From positions 26,317,001-26,381,000 of the forward strand of contig NC_068564.1 in NCBI RefSeq assembly GCF_022201045.2: a stretch of DNA of 64,000 nucleotides, given 5' to 3'. The first letter of the stretch is position 1, and each line of letters begins with the position of its first letter. The notes beneath the pieces are model-generated. The model did not search any database. It was not told the DNA's origin and was given only the letters and a program-made list of their open reading frames with translations. Source of the DNA: Citrus sinensis. Lineage: Eukaryota; Streptophyta; Magnoliopsida; Sapindales; Rutaceae. Shown here one piece after another: positions 25,092 through 36,857 of this stretch. Made by a program: the position numbers and the translations under genes.

Positions 25092-25356
25092 GGACTCGCA
25101 AAGAGCCAGAGAACACGCTATGCTTGTAAGCTTGCACAGATGCTTTGCACTGGAAGCCAAGAAAACCCAAAGAAAGAAATAAGAATCATCAAAAGTTGCA
25201 AAAGCTTCTCTGCCACAGCTTGTAAAAGTTCACGCCAGCCTTCGCCTACAAAAACCCTTCTCCATGCAACCATTCTTGTCACCTCTCAGGCTTCAGTGCT
25301 TTCGATTTTTAACACCTCTTCCGTCATTGAATCACTCGTTGTTGTTCTCTCTTCCA

Positions 25357-26105
25357 ATGGCTCAAAAAATGTTGATGAGGTTAGATCTTGGCAGCAGATG
25401 CGGAGCAATTCGCGCATTGGGAATCTTGTGTCTCGTGTTGCTGATGCAAAAGAGTGAGGCAAGAGAGTTCCTCATTGGAGGCAAGGGCAACTGGGGCACT
25501 CCTACTGATAATACCACTCTCAATTACAATCAATGGGCAGAAAAGAACCGATTTCAAATCGGAGACTCCATAGGTAAGTTGATGCTTGTATCACAAGTAA
25601 CTATTCATTTGTTTGGAAACACAGATTTTCTCATGCTTCTAGTACTGCTGCAGTGTTCAAGTATGCATCAGGGCAAGACTCAGTGCTTCAAGTGAACAAA
25701 GATGCTTACACAAACTGTAGCACAGAATATCCTGTCGCAAGATACACCGATGGCCACACTGTCTTCACCTTCAAACAATCCGGGCCTTACTACTTCATCA
25801 GCGGCAACAAAGACAACTGTGTCAACAACGAAAAGCTAGCGGTGATCGTCTTGGCTGACAGAAGCAACCACCTCTCAAACACAACAACCGGAATGACCCC
25901 ATCTTCTCCGCCTTCACCTTCAACAGATGTAGTCCCAGCTCCAGCCCCTGCTGGTGAATATTCTCCGCCTGAAGGAACTGTTGAGGTTAATCCAACTCCA
26001 GCTCCTGAACCTAATAAAAAGCCTAACGCTGCTTCTTCCACATTCGTTAATGTTGCCAGCACCATTGGAGCATTTGCTGCTTCATCTCTTCTTCTAGCAT
26101 TTTAA
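25357..26105 (+). CDS. Early nodulin-like protein (phytocyanin family)
   Basis: Two exons, 25357-25573 and 25654-26105, with a GT-AG intron of 80 bp; 222 aa. Chimeric arabinogalactan-type cell-surface protein. Order: signal peptide ending near MQKSEA, plastocyanin-like domain (REFLIGGKGNWGTP, FQIGDSIVFKY, TNCSTEYPVARYTDGHTVF, GPYYFISGNKDNC), a Pro/Ala/Ser-rich segment (PSSPPSPSTDVVPAPAPAG) expected to be O-glycosylated, and a hydrophobic C-terminus typical of a GPI-anchor signal. The two Cys of the structural disulfide are present, but the usual copper-ligand histidines are replaced (Asp in GQDSV, Asn in KDNC). It therefore should not bind copper in the blue-copper manner, as in other early nodulin-like proteins. 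The intron sits at the conserved phytocyanin position, between SI and VFKY. An in-frame ATG at 25264 is less favoured. Confidence 0.92.
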
Positions 26106-26927
26106 CGAACTTGAAGATTGATTATCTGGTTAATTTGTATGGTGACTTGGGTCTGATCTCTTGTATTTTTTTAATTTTTTTTTTGGCCTCTATATTTGTT
26201 AATGATTTTTCAGAATAACAGTGTTTGTAACGAGCAGTGTATATGTTATGGAAGGAATAAATGGATTGTAAACCATATGGGTTTAAAAATAAAAGATTGG
26301 CTTCTTGATTTTTACTATTCTGATGCTTGGAATTGTGCATAAAAGTACTGTCTGTTTGGATATCCACAAAACCTGGGAGGAACAAATGAACTTGCACTTA
26401 GAATCACCTCCCATTGTGGCATAATAACAAGCAAATATAATAACAACTTTCTTCTCTATCCTCAACTTGTACAAAAACTGAAAAAGGAAAAAAAAAAAAT
26501 TGATTCGACAAGAAAAAATTATGAGATGACAGCGAAAGAGAATGCAGTACAAATAGCAGGTCTTTTTTCCAGTAAGCAAAAAAAAAAAAAAAAAAAACAT
26601 AAAAGTGATGTTATCATGGCCTTCCCATCTGGTAAGATCTGTTTCTTGACAAATTGTAGTCATTCCTCTGTGCAATTATTCTCATTTTTTTTCGAAAGAG
26701 AAAGTAACATAACAAAAGGAGTATATACAAGTATTAATTCAAGCTATTAAAACTCTTAAAATGATTGTTACTGACAAAAGCAATTGAGTTGAGAAATCAG
26801 ACTTCTAATGCTTCATTGCACATCTGGAAATGGGTGCATTACAATTGTTTTGACAAGATATATAGTCCTTACTAGTAAATGTAGTAGTATAGAAAATTTA
26901 AGATTCCCTACAAATTTCACCTCTGTA
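26106..26927. other. Convergent intergenic region
   Basis: Holds the 3' UTRs of the plus-strand early nodulin-like gene and the minus-strand PDI gene. A poly-A tract lies at about 26579-26597. No further gene is seen. Confidence 0.7.
26256..26261 (+). terminator. Poly(A) signal, early nodulin-like gene
   Basis: AATAAA, 151 bp after the stop codon. A second AATAAA follows at about 26286. Confidence 0.55.
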
Positions 26928-29900
26928 TCAAAAATTCTTGCCTATTTCAACCTTTTTCATCAATCTCATTGTATTATGTAAAATTGCATCCAAAATCCCA
27001 GCAACCTGAAACCATAGACAAGGACTATTATATGTTAATAATGCATCAATGAATTGCTACATAAAGAGCCAGAACCACAAAATACTGACCGTGAAAACAC
27101 CCCCAATTATAGCACAGACATTGGTGATGAAGTGTGAAAAAGACTTTGGATCTTCTGTTATCACAACCTGTTTAAGGAAGGAAAAATAGAACATATGAAA
27201 ATATAATAAGGAAAGCAGGGACGTTAATTTGTTTTCTTTTTGAAAGAAGCAAGCATAGTTGGCTAATTGCTATCAGGGAATGATCTGCTACTCGACCTGC
27301 ATGGGAGAGAGCTCAAAATGGAACTTTGCAGCTGGTATATATATGCTTTGAACCAGGCTGCTATGGGCTGTGTATTCGTACTCCTCAAGTAATGAATGTT
27401 CACGGGAATATCTTCTGGTTATCACCTCGGTTTTAACTATTTGAAGATAATGCTCTATCTGCAAATCCAACCAGCCAGAAAAAAAGTGTATCCTTAGAGT
27501 GGTTGAACAAAAGAGATTTCCTAAATTGCAAAAAATCTATTGCTCATTAAACATTTAAGCACTACTAAGGTAATGATTTAAGGAGTTCTCCTTAGTGTCA
27601 TCCAAGGCAAGAAAAAATCATTCTTGAGCTAACATCCAATCAAATGACATCTATTAAGAATTAAAGGAGCTATGTAACTTTGGTCCAGCCCAAAGGAATA
27701 AAATGCAACAGGATGATCATCACTGGATTTTTGGGGCATCACAAGCCTCTATATTCCCTATCTTCTTATTCGCCACCATGGTCTACACACTTTTCTATTT
27801 TTACATTCAAAAAGGTTGTCAATACTCATTATGTTACTAAAAGACAGAACAATAGGTCAAGGTCATATAAATAGATTTTCATCAAGGAATAAGTACTAGA
27901 ATGAAATATATTCTATCTATCTCTATGCTTTAACAATCAGACAAGTCAATAATCTATACCCTTAGTGTCAAAATGTGGGCTCAAAGTTATCCGTTCAAAA
28001 AATCAAATAATTCATATACTTCAATCCTGCTGCATTAGTATGTCATAAACAAAGCAAGTATAAATAACAAGAAGATAGCAAAATTACAGACTTACAGTAA
28101 CATTTGCGCCTACTTCCCGATGATTAATGAATGACCGACCATTCAGCCTGTCGTGGCTTCCACCAAGATAAGGTATCAATCGCTGAACATCACTCATCAC
28201 CTTAGGGGACAGTTTCCGACCAAATGAGAGATGGGATATAACATGTGACATATTCATTTCAGAAGTATCAAATGAATGGGCTCCGGAACGAGCTGAGATG
28301 ATAAGATTACCGGGAACCTGGAGGACAACATAGCTGAAATTAAACACTTGAGAAATATGCTGGTTTCAAACAGCAGAATAAATAATTTCCTGGTCAAAGC
28401 AATAATATATCTCAAATGCACATTTTAATAACTCTCTATCATTCAGTTTTTCAAAGCCGTCATACAACAGGACTTGCAAGCAAGAGAGCGCAATCGATAA
28501 CAATAAACTTTGTCCTATGCTGTCATATAAATACACATTCCTTAGGAAATTTACCTTCTTCACACGCACATATCCTTCAATTCTGCATCCTCCTGCCTTT
28601 GGTGCTGGTCTTTTAACATTTTCAGCAGTAGTTTTATGTTTACCATCCAAAGCTAGCTTATGAGACTCCTCCAGAGGAATAGGTGCAACTAATTCTTCCA
28701 TAGCCTGCAAGGGACAAAAATCTTCAAATCACTCTGTGTTGCTTTGTACCTAACATATGAGACAAGATTTCAAATTTGAAAATGCCTGACCTTGACCAGG
28801 CCATCTGTATCTCTATCTCCATAATAGGATTCATGATCATGGTGTCCATGATCGTCTCTATCAAGTGTAAGTTAGTAAAATGCTTAGGTAAAAAGAACCA
28901 TAAAAGTAAGAGAGAAGCCGAAGAAATACAGAAAAGCATATAAACTTAAAAATAATAGACAAAAGAAAGTATAATGAACCAAGAAATACTTAAATTCTGG
29001 ATTTTTCTTTCCCTTTTCTCTTCCTGTCAATATGGCCTTTCAAGTCTTGGTTTGGAAATGGAGAAAATCAAAAGTTATTGTGGGAAATAGAGAGAGAGAG
29101 AGAGAGAGAGATCTTGTAAATTACATATTGCCACATATTAGGTAGAAGAGATGCATTGGCCAAAAGCCTAATGGCATATAAATGCGTGCAAGACAGCATA
29201 TTAGATTAACAATAAAAATTATTTTAACCGTTGTCCAAGAATATGCAAAATGATAGCAACCGCAGAACATAATTTTACACATAAACATGAAAAGGCAAAG
29301 TAAGGAGAAAACTAAAATTATAAGGCTATTATGATGACAAATGAAAAGGATTCAGAATTTTCAAACTCTATTTCCTTTGAGAAAAAAAGAAAAAAAAAAG
29401 ATTAAAGTTTTACACAACATAATTTTAGATTTAGTCCAATTAAGCATGGTATAAAATTGTTATCAATAGAAACAGTAAAAGAAACATAGATAAAAGGCAT
29501 GGTATAAAATTGTTATCAATAGAAACAGTAAAAGCAGCATAGATAAAAAGGAATGTGAAAATATGTCATTTACCTAACATCACTTCCTTTGCGGAATATG
29601 CGAATAGATGGATACGCTTGTATATGATGCCTGAACATTCATTATGGACTGAATATCAACAACAAAAGTGATGATCACAATAGCAAGAATGTGAAAAAAC
29701 AGAAAATCAACTGAAAGTGAGAAAACGTTAATCTAGGAATTACCTCCTACATAACTCGACTTCTTCAGTGCAATCAACTTTTGCCAAAAGAATACGTCCA
29801 TCCATTTCCGGATCATACCTGTAAAAAGCGAACATGAATAAAAAATCGTTAAAGCATGGTATAAAATTGGGTTTGCCAAGCTAATAACTGAATGAGGAGA

Positions 29901-32900
29901 CAGATTTACCATTTACAACATTTATCTACGGAAAAGAATTAAGGGAGGGAAAAAAAACCTTTCTCTCATTGTTTTGGCTGCTTTCTCCCATGATGGTTTC
30001 TGGAAGAAGAAGAAATAGTGAGGCAAATATAAAGAGAGAGAGAGAGAGAGAGAGGAGAAATTATTAACAACATCATGAGAGGAAGTCTAACAATACAGTC
30101 AAACAAACAAAAGACAACCCATGCTTGGTTGTATAACAAGCATGGAAAGTTCAACACAAACACACACACACAGAGACCAATGGAGTTAACCAAAGTAATG
30201 AAGGAATTTCTGTGCACATGTCAGTGGACACACAGAGCAATGGAGTTAATCAACTTAATATGTGTTCATATGGGCAGGCACAAACATGACATCCAAGTGA
30301 ATAAATTTAAAATATTATATCTGGCAATTACATCAACACAAACATGAGAAAGAATAGATCCAATAGGGTAAATCTAAACAACCATGATCAAAAAGCAACA
30401 AGACAAAATTTGAGAAATAAAAGGTGAAAATAAAAATACCAGGCGTTTACACCAGTAGCACCATGGAGCGTAAAAATTGACAACTAAAATAGGATACCTG
30501 GAAAGGAAATATAATACAAATCAAAGAAGGCATCATTGCAATTGCCACATAGCAGAGAAATATTGTGATCACAGAATTGAAAATAAAAATTATAAGTTGT
30601 GGTTCAGAGAAGGCTCACTTACTCATGTGAATAACTATCAAAATTATTGGCAGTTACCATATGAGAACCTTCAACAGAATCATCATCAGCTTCCTCTCCA
30701 TGCTTAAGCGAATTTATAACAGGCATTGAGTGGAATTCAGAACCAGTGGGTCTTAAATCAGGTCCTATAGAAAACTTGCGAATAGTTTTTGTTATATTTA
30801 ATCTGTTCTGGAAACAAAAAAAGCACAACATCAGGCAAGTTCTTGCAACATTGAGAAAATTAAAGACCAATCAAGATCAGTAGCTTTAATAGAGAATAAA
30901 AGGATATAGGGCTGGGATGCTTCTTCCATCCTTTCCCAGCTGAAGAAAGAGAGAGAGAGAAGAAAACAGTCAAATTTTTTAAGAAATGCAATTTCCTTTT
31001 GAATGGCTATAATATTTATAAGTTAACGTGAAGTAGGAGTTCAGGGTTCCAGCAACAAGTGAAATACCGTATTCCTGCAAGAGATCGGATATTTCTGATT
31101 TTATTTTCTAAAATACAGAAATATCTCATTGTATGCTCCATTCTCAAAATTGGTGGTTATTATCAGCCAAAAACTTTTAGCAGTCCAGAAACATGTAGGA
31201 TGTGTAGGTGAACCTCAAAGCGAATTTAACTTTTTACCAACTGGAAATTTCTGATCTAACCCAAAGGAATCAACAGAAATGCCTCTGTTTCCTAAAACTA
31301 CAGTAGAGAACGTACGTTTTCAATATTAACTATCAAGACACTATTGCAAGTGAGTAAATTCTGCTTGGACCTTTCAGTAATAAAATTTCTCTTGCTGCCA
31401 ACCTTGGAAAATCGAAGGACAATTGGAGGATTGTTTAAACTTTTCTAGTATCTATAATCCTTGAATCACAAACTCTTTGAAAAGATTAATATTTAACTAT
31501 CATTGATGCAATTTTCTTAATCAAATCAAGTCTTATTTATGAAAAGGACAACTACCCAAAAAATTTCTAACTAAATAAATAACAGCACCTAATATGAAAT
31601 TTAATTGTTAAACTAGAAGTATCGGTTTTAGTTTTTCTACAAGAAAAAGAAAATGTAGAAGCATCAGAAGACCAAGACTTACAGTTCCCAACACGTCACT
31701 CACGCCTATTGATGCAAATTCACATGAAAGTGAGGGAAAACTGCATGACAAGTCGAAAATGGTCAGCAAACCCAATTCGTGAAAGATGAATAGCAGGAAT
31801 GGTTTAAACATTACTTGAAAGTACTTAAAACCAGATGAAAATATCATTTAAACTGATACCATTAAACTCTACCTCATATTAAAATCAATGCGCAAGAAGT
31901 CCCCATCAGTACTCTTGTCGACAATGACAGCTGTAGAGGTGGTCACTGTTAAATAATTATTTAGTTCCTGCAAAATAAAAGTCACTATTTACAAAACAAG
32001 CAATTGATAAGATCAATAATTACCAAAGAAACAGCAGGTGTAGACAAGCGTTGGGAGTGTAACTGGCAGATAACTCAATAAAAAGAGCCAAAGAACTAAA
32101 AACAATGAAAAGCCAAATAGAACTCCACGAAAGCATCATGTTACACAAACAACCTAGGTGGACGATAATATACACTGAATATGCAAAATGCACCCATGAT
32201 ATCCGACAAAAGAGGCACAACTATGCAAGCGGCAACCTACCATTCCAAATAAAAACAACATAGAAAGGGCTGCTATTATGGATAATCCTGCACCAGATAG
32301 TGATGCCTCTGTCAAATCCCTTGGAATTTTCCTGCAAACAGAAAAGAAATAAGCAACAATATAAACCCTGTAATTTTATCCATGTGATTTACTAATACAG
32401 CCAATGCATAAAAAGATTGCTTTGCTTCTGGCCTACCGATTTAAATAAAAAGATACCTGTTGGATTTATAAATTACATAGAATCACCAACTTTCAAGTAT
32501 AATGGGATGGACGAATTATAAACATTAGCAAACAAGTAAAAGCGAGTCGCTAACAAAGAGCAATCAAAATCCACTGTCACAAATAGCAACATGAAAGTGC
32601 ATAGTTTCAAAGCTTCGGAGTTAGTTCAAATTTAAATATTATAATATTTTTAATTCACATACTATTATACTAATAAAAGCTCGAACATAATTGCTGTCCC
32701 TACAGTCAAATAGTTAATTTCATATTCTTCTTAAAATGCATCAAAATCCATACATTGTAAGTATAATGAAGAACATAACTTATTAGTATTAGAATTTCTT
32801 ACGCATTCAGCTGATTCACTAATAATAATAAAACGAACACCGAGACTCAACCATAATTTCTAAGGCTTAAAGAAAATAAACTATAGTTCAATATTTTCGA

Positions 32901-33065
32901 GATTCAAGATACCATAAAACAAATTTCATAACTAAAATATTAAAAAAAATTCAAAAAGAACTCGTGTTGATTGATCGATAAAAGGCGTGAATGAATATGA
33001 GAAGAAAATGGATCTGATTCTGACCTGTAAAAATCGACGGATTTGATCTTGCTCGACGAAATCAT
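26928..33065 (-). CDS. PDIL5-4: PDI-C type protein disulfide isomerase (PDIL5-4-like)
   Basis: Fifteen exons, high to low: 33065-33025, 32331-32241, 31967-31873, 31740-31683, 30807-30623, 30497-30440, 29999-29959, 29818-29744, 29630-29574, 28857-28791, 28704-28555, 28317-28096, 27458-27297, 27167-27090, 27005-26928. All introns are GT-AG, every junction keeps frame, and the product is 485 aa. The protein is a membrane-bound thiol oxidoreductase of the ER/early secretory pathway that fuses a thioredoxin domain into an ERGIC/Erv41-46-like protein. Seen: N-terminal membrane segment (SIIAALSMLFLFGM), thioredoxin motif APWCYWCKRLKPSW with CYWC at 170-173, YPSIRIFRKG, the His-rich DDHGHHDHES, the ERGIC-like half (GCRIEGYVRVKKVPGN, SHVISHLSFG), and a C-terminal membrane segment (IIGGVFTVAGILDAI) with tail GKNF. 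It is divergent from the ETF alpha gene. Length and motifs match Arabidopsis PDIL5-4 as I remember it. Confidence 0.95.
29089..29111. repeat. (AG)n microsatellite in a PDI intron
   Basis: About eleven AG dinucleotides in the intron between exons 9 and 10 of the PDI gene. Confidence 0.9.
30033..30054. repeat. (AG)n microsatellite in a PDI intron
   Basis: About eleven AG dinucleotides in the intron just upstream of exon 7. On the transcribed strand this is a CT run close to the 3' splice site. Confidence 0.85.
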
Positions 33066-33758
33066 GACTGCCCTTGTCTGCGAAAATCAGATTTCACAAG
33101 CTCAAGAGAAATGAAGGCATACTAATAGATCTGGTGATTCACTCCGAATAGGCTGCGTTTTTCAATCCGGTGCGTTTTCAGTTATGTGCTTTCTCGTGGA
33201 GAAAAGTGGGACCGTAAGCAAGATAAGGAATGTGAATTTGGTGTGATGCGCGAAATGATTGTATAACAGTCGATGCACACGTAGATAAACTTGTCATGAA
33301 TTCCTGGCCGTTCGATTTTTAGGACTTTCCGCGGGAAGTAATCCTTTCGTGTAGTAGGAAATTAGTAAAAAACTGTCGAATCGATGAAGAAAAAAATCTC
33401 AATGCTTTGCTTTTAATGCTAAGTTTTGAAGCTAAAATAAATATAGTTCATTTTAATTTGCTATTTATGCCATGCTAAAAGATATTCAGTTCTCTTTTTT
33501 TTTTTTAAATAAAATCGTTAGCAGTTTGGGACGTGCACGTGACCGTGACGTGCCCGTATCATTTTTAAATTAGGCCCATTTTTTAATTATATTTTAAAAA
33601 GAGTGATCTGTTAGAAACTTAGAATGCAAAGCCCTGTCCATACGACGTCGTTTACCAATAGTCAATTACTGTACTGCTTCGTCATCACTCATCCGAATCA
33701 CCATCAACGATCAACACCTCGAAATCCAGAGAATTAATTTAATCAATCTGAAGAAGAA
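33066..33758. promoter_or_regulatory. Shared divergent promoter, PDI and ETF alpha genes
   Basis: These 693 bp separate the two divergent start codons. They contain a cluster of ACGT-core bZIP-type sites: ACGTGCACGTGACC at 33531-33544 with a G-box CACGTG at 33536-33541, TGACGTGCC at 33546-33554, and the palindrome GACGTC at 33644-33649. Read on the PDI strand, the middle site is GGCACGTCA, one base from the CCACGTCA core used by unfolded-protein-response bZIP factors. Binding is inferred from the motifs only. Confidence 0.5.
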
Positions 33759-36700
33759 ATGGCAGCTCGTGTGATTTTATGGGCTCTCTCAAAACGACCT
33801 CGTTGTTTCCACAGGCCATCCATTTCTCGATCCGTAAGCCATTATCTTATCGGCTCAAGCTCAGCGCTCTAATTTCTTTTTTTTTTAAATATATAAATAA
33901 CAGTTTTGACTGAATTTATTAAACTGAGAGTATTTTATTTAATTTTCAGCTTTTTTTATTTATGCAATTTTTATAATGTTGAAAAATAGATTAGTACGTT
34001 GGTTTTAGGCGAGCATGAAAACGGTTCCATCAAGTCACAATCGTTGAGTGCAGTAGAGGCTGCAAAGTCATTGAGTGATGATAATTCAGTATCCATGTTA
34101 TTGGCCGGGTCGGGTCCTTCATTTAATGAAGCTGTTAAACATGCTGCTTCTTCTCACCCTTCAATCTCTCAGGTATTTGATTAATATTTTTATTATTATT
34201 ATTATTCTTTTGTTTTTAAGATTAATTTTGTAATGATTGTATCTGGCCTCGTATTAGTTTCAATTATTAAAGCAGTTTAAAATACACTATGAGTATACTT
34301 ATAGCTATTCCGCTTCTGTGTAATTTTGAAAGCAGTTCTGCAAAAGACGCCTTAATTTTTCAGCAGCCATAGATGAAAAGCCACAACATGTCAATCCTAA
34401 ACATACCCTTAGTTGTATATTCTTGCTATTCTTGCAGAAAAGGTGAATGAACAACAGCAGCGAAATGGTATTTTGAAAATGTCAAGTAATGGGGTTGTGT
34501 TTCTATGTAGGTGCTTGTAGCTGATTCAGATAAATTTGCATATCCTATTGCTGAACCTTGGGCTAAACTAGTCCATATGATTCAGCAGAGAGAAAAATAC
34601 TCGCACATAATTTCTGCTTCAGGTTCATTCGGCAAAAACGTACTTCCTCGTGCAGCTGCACTATTGGATGTTTCTCCAATTACTGATGTTATTGAAATTT
34701 CTGGTTCTAGTCAATTCGTCAGGTGTGCTTTGCTTTCTCTGTTTTGTTTTGTTGCAATGACCACTCCTAGTGTTTAGGATGTTATCTGTTTCGTGAGTTA
34801 TTACTTCTTTGATGGAGCACGTGGTCTCTTGAAATTCATTAGACCATTCAAGTCAATTATTAATCATATTTGAGGCTGTTGCCTTTATTTCTTCATTTGT
34901 TTACAAGTCAAGTGTTTCCTTCAACAAGCTTGAGTGGAGCCTTAGTCTCCAACTAAACAGTGATATGATCTGAAGCAAACTTTTACTTTATGTTGCAGGC
35001 CAATTTATGCTGGAAATGCGCTGTGTACAGTTCGATACACTGGTGCCAACCCTTGTATGTTGACCGTCAGAGCCACATCTTTCCCAATGCCCAAGAGTTC
35101 AGCTGAATCAAGATCTAATGGGGCTTCTATTTCCCAGGTTGATCTCTCAGCTTTAGATGAAGGTCTGTTTACCTTCTTTCTTACAGTTATAATTGTATAA
35201 ACATTTAAATACACTTTGAATGCCTATTAACAAAAGGAATTAGTGAGCATTTTGTCCTTTTCATTGTTCTCTTGGAAATTTTAATTCTATTGTTTTTGGT
35301 AATTCTAACTGATTCGATTATTTGGCTATAAATCTATTGACTGGGTTCCTTGAATCTACAATAAGTGATAACACATTTATAAAATCTATTGCAGATTCTA
35401 TTGGAAAATCTAGATATGTAAAGCATACATCTCAGGATGCAGAACGCCCTGATCTTGGAAGTGCACGTATTGTAGTCACTGGGGGACGAGGTTTGAAAAG
35501 TGCTGAGAACTTCAAAATGATAGAAAAGCTTGCGGAGAAACTTGGGGCAGCAGGTGAATTTTAATGAAAGTTATAGAGCTTTACCGTTGTCCTTACTGTT
35601 GTAATCTTAGGAGAAAAAGTTGATTTCCAATATTTTTAATTTGGTTTAGTGTTTTTCTTCTGATCAAACATAGCCTCTGATCATAAAATTTTTAAAATTA
35701 AGATTTTGTCTCCAGACGAAGCACAACTATTTTTATGGTTGTAGCACTTCCATAACTATAATCCTCACTTCCCACAGCTAGAATTCATGATCTGTCCCGT
35801 GGAAAGGGGAAGAGAAACCTCTTGCCTAGAAAGCTGTCGGTTTATATTTTTCTAATTCTAATTCTAATATTCTTCATAAATATATTATTTATGTCATCAT
35901 ACCACGATGGCTTTTATCTCTTTTCATTCATTGTCATGCAACTGATTTTTTACTCTCTTTTATATAGTTGGGGCTACTCGTGCTGTAGTTGATGCTGGAT
36001 TTGTTCCTAATGATCTACAGGTAAGATTTTTGTTGATTCTTCCCAAAGCCTGTATCTACCATGGGATTTTATTCTTAGATAAACTCTTTAATTCAGCCTG
36101 CTTAGTATGAGTAATTTTATTTTCCCCTCTGTTCATCCAGATGAAGAAAATAACTTGAATAATAATATAATAATCTATAGGATCACTCTTATGAGGTTTA
36201 ATTTCTATACAAATCCTTCTCCTCCCTCTTTTCGTGGAACTAAGCTGATAATGTAACTAAGAATGAGAAGACGCAAGTGCTGGTTTCTTTGCTTCATGTC
36301 TGAATATGTTAGCTAGCCTCCTCATGCTATCATAATAACTTCTTCATTCGCATTTGAATGAGGATCTGAAGTATCTCTGGATGCTGATTTTATTGAACAA
36401 ATTATTGGGCTTTTTTGCAAGTTTGTGTTTTGCTGATAGTATATAAATTGCTTTGCTTGTCAGGTCGGTCAAACCGGGAAAATTGTTGCTCCAGAATTGT
36501 ATATGGCTTTTGGTGTTTCAGGAGCCATTCAACATTTAGCTGGCATGAGAGATTCTAAGGTCATTGTTGCTGTAAATAAGGATGCAGATGCACCAATTTT
36601 CCAGGTTAACGTTTAAACTTTCTGGTTCTCTTCATCACTTTGTCTCTAGGGTCCTTATGGCACGCTAGTTCTTGCCAACTGCATTATAGTTTTTACCTCT

Positions 36701-36792
36701 TTCGGGATGGGCAGGTAGCTGACTACGGACTCGTTGGCGATCTTTTTGAAGTGATTCCAGAGTTGCTAGAAAAGTTCCCGGAGAAAAAATAG
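33759..36792 (+). CDS. ETFA: Electron transfer flavoprotein alpha subunit, mitochondrial
   Basis: Eight exons: 33759-33833, 33990-34172, 34511-34722, 34999-35162, 35395-35553, 35968-36020, 36464-36604, 36715-36792; 354 aa, all GT-AG, frame kept throughout. ETF alpha/beta accepts electrons from matrix dehydrogenases (branched-chain amino-acid and lysine catabolism in plants) and passes them to ETF:ubiquinone oxidoreductase. The N-terminus is Arg/Ser-rich and lacks acidic residues ([19 protein letters not shown]), as in a mitochondrial presequence. Then come the N-terminal fold ([31 protein letters not shown]), [20 protein letters not shown], and the FAD-binding C-terminal domain ([74 protein letters not shown]). 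Exon 2 start at 33990 was chosen because it alone restores frame with exon 1. A 41-bp duplication overlaps the stop codon without changing the protein. Confidence 0.96.
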
Positions 36793-36857
36793 ATGTGTGC
36801 GCGCTCAAATTCCAGGTCCCGGAGAAAAAATAGATGTGTGCGCGCTCAAATTCCAGG
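36776..36857 (+). repeat. 41-bp tandem duplication across the ETF alpha stop codon
   Basis: Unit 1 is 36776-36816 and unit 2 is 36817-36857. They are identical and each contains CCCGGAGAAAAAATAG followed by ATGTGTGCGCGCTC. Unit 1 supplies the last codons and the real stop; unit 2 is 3' UTR. Confidence 0.95.

Noticed and set aside
25140..25457. 105-codon frame at the early nodulin-like gene
   Set aside because: Overlaps the signal-peptide exon in another frame and shows no motifs; noted only as a possible upstream frame.
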